A stretch of 64,000 nt of DNA, taken from NCBI RefSeq assembly GCF_003289965.1, contig NZ_QMBQ01000014.1, positions 1 through 64,000 on the forward strand, in the 5' to 3' direction. The notes under the pieces are model-generated. The model saw only the letters and a list, made by a program, of their open reading frames with translations. It had not been told where the DNA came from and ran no database searches. The DNA comes from Mesorhizobium atlanticum. GTDB lineage: Bacteria; Pseudomonadota; Alphaproteobacteria; Rhizobiales; Rhizobiaceae. The first letter of the stretch is position 1. Every line of letters begins with the position of its first letter. Shown one piece after another: positions 60,789 through 64,000 of the stretch. Position numbers and translations under genes: made by a program.

Positions 60789-60941
60789 CTATCGCGGGCG
60801 CCTGATCCTTACCGGGTACGGCCGGGCGTGACTCGCCGGGACGTGTTTCCTGGCAAGGAGCATTCCGAAATAAAGGCCTGCGGCGGCAAGATAGGCAAGG
60901 CCGAGTATGCCGGTCCAGATTTCAATCATATCGGAGGTCAT
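60789..60941 (-). CDS. Possible small membrane protein (50 aa)
   Basis: The ATG at 60941 gives TSDMIEIWTGILGLAYLAAAGLYFGMLLARK, one transmembrane helix, followed by a basic tail ending RIRRPR. A GGGAAA sequence precedes the start. The FNR-type box at 60999-61012 is 58 bases upstream, the spacing of the other boxes, which is the main argument that it is real. Function unknown. Longer in-frame starts exist. Confidence 0.45.
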   Translation of the reverse strand: MTSDMIEIWTGILGLAYLAAAGLYFGMLLARKHVPASHARPYPVRIRRPR

Positions 60942-60998
60942 GGTCGGTTTCCCTTGGTCTGCTCCGACCGGATAATGCCGGGTCAAGTCATGCCGCCC

Positions 60999-61012
60999 TT
61001 GATCGTGGTCAA
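60999..61012. promoter_or_regulatory. FNR/FixK-type box in front of the small membrane protein and Crp/FNR genes
   Basis: TTGAT-CGTG-GTCAA matches at nine of ten positions. It is nearer to the minus-strand small gene but could also be used for autoregulation of the Crp/FNR-type gene 149 bases away. Confidence 0.65.
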
Positions 61013-61160
61013 TCGCGGACCCAACTGGCGCGCGGCATGCCTGGCCCGACCGGGTGATTTCGGGGTCGCACTAAGTAGTTTCCCGTAGGGACATAACCGA
61101 ATTTCGGCATGGCCGGATTTGGGCGATTGCTGTTGTCACAAATTCACTGGGACCACAGCC

Positions 61161-61805
61161 ATGTATGCTCAAGCCTCCGCCAAGATCGAACTGCCGTCCT
61201 ACCTTCCCCATCAGAGCCCCGTGCCGGTCTTCGACGGGCCGGCAACGCCGGTCAGCTTCTTCACGGCTGGCGCCGAAATCTACGCTCAGGGCGAGAAGGC
61301 CGGCGCACTCTATCAGGTCGAATTCGGCGCGGTCCGCATCTACCGCCTGCTCGCCGACGGTCGCAGGCAGATCAGCGCGTTCCACCTTGCCGGAGAAACC
61401 TTCGGTTTCGAGGCCGACGCCACGCACCACTTCTTCGCCGAGGCGATCAACGCGACCGGTGTGCGGGTCTTTCGCGCTCCGTCGGGCACGGACATGTCGC
61501 GCCAGCTCCTGCCTCTGGCGCTCAAAGGCCTGACCCGGGCTCAGGAACATCTCCTGGTGCTCGGCCGCCAAAACGCCATCGAGCGCGTCGCGGCATTCCT
61601 CGTCGAAATGTCGGAGCGTCAGGGTGGGTTGCGGCAGGTGGAATTGCCAATGTCGCGCAACGACATCGGCGACTATCTCGGCCTCACCATCGAAACCGTG
61701 TCGCGGGTCTTCACCCGCCTGAAAGAGAAGGGCGTGATCCGCCTGCTCAGCCTGCGCAGCATTGAAATTCTGAAACGCGACACGCTGCTGGCAATGGGTG
61801 AATGA
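61161..61805 (+). CDS. Crp/FNR-family regulator (FixK-like)
   Basis: The 214-residue protein from the ATG at 61161 has a cyclic-nucleotide-binding-like sensor domain (VSFFTAGAEIYAQGEKAGALYQVEFGAVRIYRLLADGRRQISAFHLAGETFGFEA). The C-terminal winged helix has LPMSRNDIGDYLGLTIETVSRVFTRLKEKGVI, with the recognition helix E-x2-SR that reads TTGAT half sites. No N-terminal cysteine cluster for an iron-sulfur centre is present in this start, so it is more like FixK than FNR. It is the obvious candidate regulator for the five boxes of the cluster. A GNAT gene follows after 46 bases. Confidence 0.9.
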   Translation: MYAQASAKIELPSYLPHQSPVPVFDGPATPVSFFTAGAEIYAQGEKAGALYQVEFGAVRIYRLLADGRRQISAFHLAGETFGFEADATHHFFAEAINATGVRVFRAPSGTDMSRQLLPLALKGLTRAQEHLLVLGRQNAIERVAAFLVEMSERQGGLRQVELPMSRNDIGDYLGLTIETVSRVFTRLKEKGVIRLLSLRSIEILKRDTLLAMGE

Positions 61806-61851
61806 GGCCATTGCGCCAATCCCGCGCATCAATCCTGAAAAGGGGCTGAAA

Positions 61852-62367
61852 ATGAAAACCATGCTTACGACCCACACCGGATTTCGCTTCGAAGTGCGTC
61901 AGGCGCGTCCCGACGATGAGCCGATCGTCGCCGAGTTCTTCACCCATGTGACGCCGGAGGATCTGCGTTTCCGCTTCCTCGGAGCGGTGAAGGAAGTTTC
62001 GCATGACCGGCTGGTGGCGATGACCCGCTCCGACGATCCGCACGTCCATAATTTTCTCGCCTTCTCCACCGACGGAATGCTGATCGCGGTGGCGACCCTC
62101 GCCGCGGATCCGGCCGATCGGCGTGGCGAAGTCGCCATCTGCATCCGCGAGGACCGCAAGCATCTCGGCGTCAGCTGGGAATTTCTCGGCTATGTCGCGC
62201 GTTATGCCGACGATCATGGCATAGAGACCATCGAGTCGATCGAGAGCCGCGAAAACCGCGCAGCGATCGAACTCGAGCGCGAGATGGGCTTCATCGTCAC
62301 GACCGATCCCAACGACCCGACGCTCGTCCTGGTTCAGCGGAAGCTCGGCGCCACGTTGGCGGGCTAG
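61852..62367 (+). CDS. GNAT-family N-acetyltransferase
   Basis: From the ATG at 61852 (AAAAGGGGC upstream) the product is 171 residues. VRQARPDDEPIVAEFFTHVTPEDLRFRFLGAVKEVSHDRLVAMTRSDDP corresponds to the start of the GNAT domain of the PatZ-like fusion at 52977 (VRPIMPADVALYPAFLARISPDDLRLRFLS). GVSWEFLGYVARYADDHGIETIESIESRENRAAIELEREMGF gives the rest of the acetyl-CoA fold. It may be a protein lysine acetyltransferase. Position between the regulator and acetate kinase is consistent with control of acetate metabolism, which is inferred. Confidence 0.85.
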   Translation: MKTMLTTHTGFRFEVRQARPDDEPIVAEFFTHVTPEDLRFRFLGAVKEVSHDRLVAMTRSDDPHVHNFLAFSTDGMLIAVATLAADPADRRGEVAICIREDRKHLGVSWEFLGYVARYADDHGIETIESIESRENRAAIELEREMGFIVTTDPNDPTLVLVQRKLGATLAG

Positions 62368-62468
62368 AGCAATTCCAGGAAAAGCGAGCAGCGGTTTTCC
62401 GTTCCGGAGTTTGCGTGAAAGCAAGGAATTGGAGCAGTTCGGCGATCTATCAAACGCTGAACTGCTCC
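62366..62468. repeat. Palindromic element (second family) plus adjoining hairpin
   Basis: The element at 62366-62430 (AGAGCAATTCCAGGAAAAG, then CGGTTTTCCGTTCCGG) overlaps the GNAT stop. It is followed by a hairpin with GGAGCAGTTC and GAACTGCTCC as arms (62431-62468). Acetate kinase ends convergently at 62535, so the structure probably separates the two transcripts. Confidence 0.8.
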
Positions 62469-62534
62469 AAGATGTCTCGGCATTTGTTTTGGTGATATTG
62501 CCCGGAAGCGCCGCCCGCTTCCGGGCGAAATCAT

Positions 62535-63713
62535 TTAGTCTTTGCCTTCGAAGCCGAGCAACTCGGCGGCCACCGCGCGTTCCTCATCGGCGGGAATGAC
62601 AAGCACGTCGACCAAGGAATCCGAGGCGCTGATCAGTTCTTCACCACGCGCGTTCAACGCCTTGTCGAGCGCGACGCCCAGCCATCCTGCCGCTTCGCAG
62701 ATGCTCTGCCGGATCGCGGGCGCATGCTCGCCGATGCCCGCCGTGAACACGAGGGTGTCGAGCCCGCCAATCGCCGCGGCAAGCGATCCGATCTCGCGCC
62801 CGACACGATAGACGAAAAGATCGACGGCGCGCATCGCCGCAGGGTCTTTCGATGCAAGCAGCGTCTGCATGTTTCCCGAAATGCCCGACACCCCGAGCAG
62901 GCCGGATCGCTGGTAGAGCAGGTCGGCAAGTTCGTCCGAAGACAGCTTCCGGTCCTGCAGAAGGTGCAGGAGGATGCCGGGATCGATCGCGCCGCAACGC
63001 GTGCTCATGACGAGGCCGTCAAGCGTCGAGAAGCCCATGGTGGTGGCGTGGCTCACGCCTGCCTTCATCGCGCACAGGCTTGCGCCGCTGCCGAGATGAG
63101 CAACGATCGTCCGGCCGCCGGCAGTGGCGCCGTAACGGTTGTGCAGCTCGCTGGCGACGTGGCTGTAGGAGAGCCCATGGAAACCGTAGGAGACGATGCC
63201 TTGCTCCGCCATCTCGTGCGGCAGGCCATAAAGCCTTGCGTGCTCGGGCCGTGCCGCGTGGAAGGCCGTATCGAAGCAGCCGACCTGCATGGTGCCGGGC
63301 AGGAGGCGGCTGGCCAGGTCGACGAGCTCTAGGTTGATCGCCTGATGTATCGGGGCGAGCGGCTCGAGCTCGCGCAAGGCACCGAGCGTGCGCTCGCCGA
63401 GCAGCGTTGCGCGGGCAAATTCCCGGCCGCCATGCACGATGCGATGCCCAACCCGACGCACCCGGCGCAGGAGGCCGCGATCCGCAAGATAGGACGCAAC
63501 GGCTTCGAACGCCTTGCCGATGGAGATCGGCTGCTCGCCGAGGCTCCTGTCGAATGGCGGTGTCATTGCCGTGGGCGCGACGTGGAGCCGGGGCCGCTCG
63601 CCGATCGACGAGACGCTGCCGCGCACCAGCAGATGGAGCTCGTCACGCCATTGGAAGACGGCGAACTTCAGGCTTGATGAGCCGCCATTGAGGACGAGAA
63701 TTGCATCGGTCAT
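62535..63713 (-). CDS. ackA: Acetate kinase
   Basis: AckA converts acetyl phosphate and ADP into acetate and ATP. The 392-residue protein has the N-terminal VLNGGSSSLKFAVF (phosphate-binding), the catalytic region FDTAFHAARPEHARLYGLP and GFHGLSYSHVA. It also has HLGSGASLCAMKAGVSHATTMGFSTLDGLVMSTRCGAIDPG, and VFTAGIGEHAPAIR near the C-terminus. It follows the phosphoketolase gene by 62 bases on the minus strand. Phosphoketolase makes acetyl phosphate from xylulose 5-phosphate or fructose 6-phosphate, so the two enzymes give ATP and acetate in sequence. Confidence 0.96.
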   Translation of the reverse strand: MTDAILVLNGGSSSLKFAVFQWRDELHLLVRGSVSSIGERPRLHVAPTAMTPPFDRSLGEQPISIGKAFEAVASYLADRGLLRRVRRVGHRIVHGGREFARATLLGERTLGALRELEPLAPIHQAINLELVDLASRLLPGTMQVGCFDTAFHAARPEHARLYGLPHEMAEQGIVSYGFHGLSYSHVASELHNRYGATAGGRTIVAHLGSGASLCAMKAGVSHATTMGFSTLDGLVMSTRCGAIDPGILLHLLQDRKLSSDELADLLYQRSGLLGVSGISGNMQTLLASKDPAAMRAVDLFVYRVGREIGSLAAAIGGLDTLVFTAGIGEHAPAIRQSICEAAGWLGVALDKALNARGEELISASDSLVDVLVIPADEERAVAAELLGFEGKD

Positions 63714-63775
63714 GACCGGCCGGTCCCAGCCGTTTGTGCAAGCCCGATCCTCTCAATCCAGCGCCTCGTCATCGA

Positions 63776-64000
63776 TTACCGCTCCCACTTCCAGCCGAGT
63801 ATCTCGGGCATGTCCTGCCCGTGCTTGCGGATATAGGCTCCGTGCTCGATCAGCTTGCCCTCCATGGCCTGCCTCAACTGGATGTGCGCGCCGGCCGGCT
63901 CGGGAATGCGGTCGAGCACGCCAAGCACGAGATGATAGCGGTCGAGCCCATTGAGCACGGTCATGTCGAACGGCGTCGTCGTCGTCCCTTCCTCATTGTA
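63776..64000 (-). CDS. xfp: Phosphoketolase, C-terminal end (5' part outside window)
   Basis: The last 74 residues are visible. TTTPFDMTVLNGLDRYHLVLGVLDRIP and a closing ILGWKW are characteristic of the C-terminus of D-xylulose 5-phosphate/D-fructose 6-phosphate phosphoketolase. The frame is open to the right edge. Its partner acetate kinase lies directly downstream. This is a sugar cleavage route that yields acetyl phosphate and a C3 or C4 sugar phosphate. Confidence 0.9.
   Translation of the reverse strand, partial: YNEEGTTTTPFDMTVLNGLDRYHLVLGVLDRIPEPAGAHIQLRQAMEGKLIEHGAYIRKHGQDMPEILGWKWER

Overview
The window is a stretch of high-GC alphaproteobacterial chromosome, most likely from Mesorhizobium or a close Rhizobiales relative. 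Reasons are the hisD-UPF0262-phosphatase-infA-maf-yacG gene order, the DUF2948 and murA neighbours, the Rhizobiales-type intergenic palindromes (RIME-like), a CtrA-type box in front of a Flp pilin gene, and an FNR/FixK-type regulon. The assignment is inference from gene content; no database was consulted.

Layout. 1-7.6 kb: the 3' end of an RTX/type I-secreted protein, a small secreted protein, a PBP-activator-like lipoprotein and several membrane enzymes of lipid type (methyltransferase, sterol-desaturase-like, CPBP-like, PAP2). 7.6-20.7 kb: a complete-looking but split tad/Flp pilus locus. tadV/cpaA, tadD, tadC, tadB and cpaF are on the minus strand; flp, cpaB, cpaC, a small lipoprotein, tadG, two tadE-like genes and cpaE are on the plus strand. 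The two arms diverge from one AT-rich control region with a CtrA box. 20.7-23.3 kb: an uncharacterised membrane protein, a nuclease-like protein, a degenerate GGDEF protein and a tRNA-Cys.

23.39-40.32 kb: an apparent genomic island. A 30-bp stretch containing the 3' end of the tRNA-Thr gene (40293-40322) is repeated exactly at 23391-23420, which is the attL/attR signature of integration into a tRNA gene. The interval carries only stress, redox and metabolic cargo. This comprises three related LysR regulators, a peroxiredoxin, two flavin oxidoreductases, a patatin and 3-hydroxybutyrate dehydrogenase operon, a DUF302-MFS-cupin operon and two tandem small secreted proteins. It also holds a patatin homologue that has lost every catalytic motif, and a bufferin-type RiPP operon (DUF2282 precursor, MNIO/DUF692, DUF2063, DoxX, quinone reductase). 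No integrase or other mobility gene is visible.

40.6-47.6 kb: conserved housekeeping genes (murA, hisD, infA, maf, yacG, tRNA-Phe), separated by palindromic repeats. 47.7-64 kb: a low-oxygen and acetate-metabolism cluster. It contains a universal stress protein, cytochrome c, a kinase-like ATPase, an outer membrane beta-barrel, an AraC regulator, a PatZ-like acyl-CoA synthetase/acetyltransferase, DUF302, a P1B-type ATPase, thioredoxin 2, a flavodoxin-fold oxidoreductase, an alcohol dehydrogenase, a Crp/FNR regulator, a second GNAT protein, acetate kinase and the end of phosphoketolase. Five TTGAT-N4-ATCAA-like boxes lie in front of genes of this cluster, suggesting a common FNR/FixK switch, perhaps through the Crp/FNR gene encoded here.
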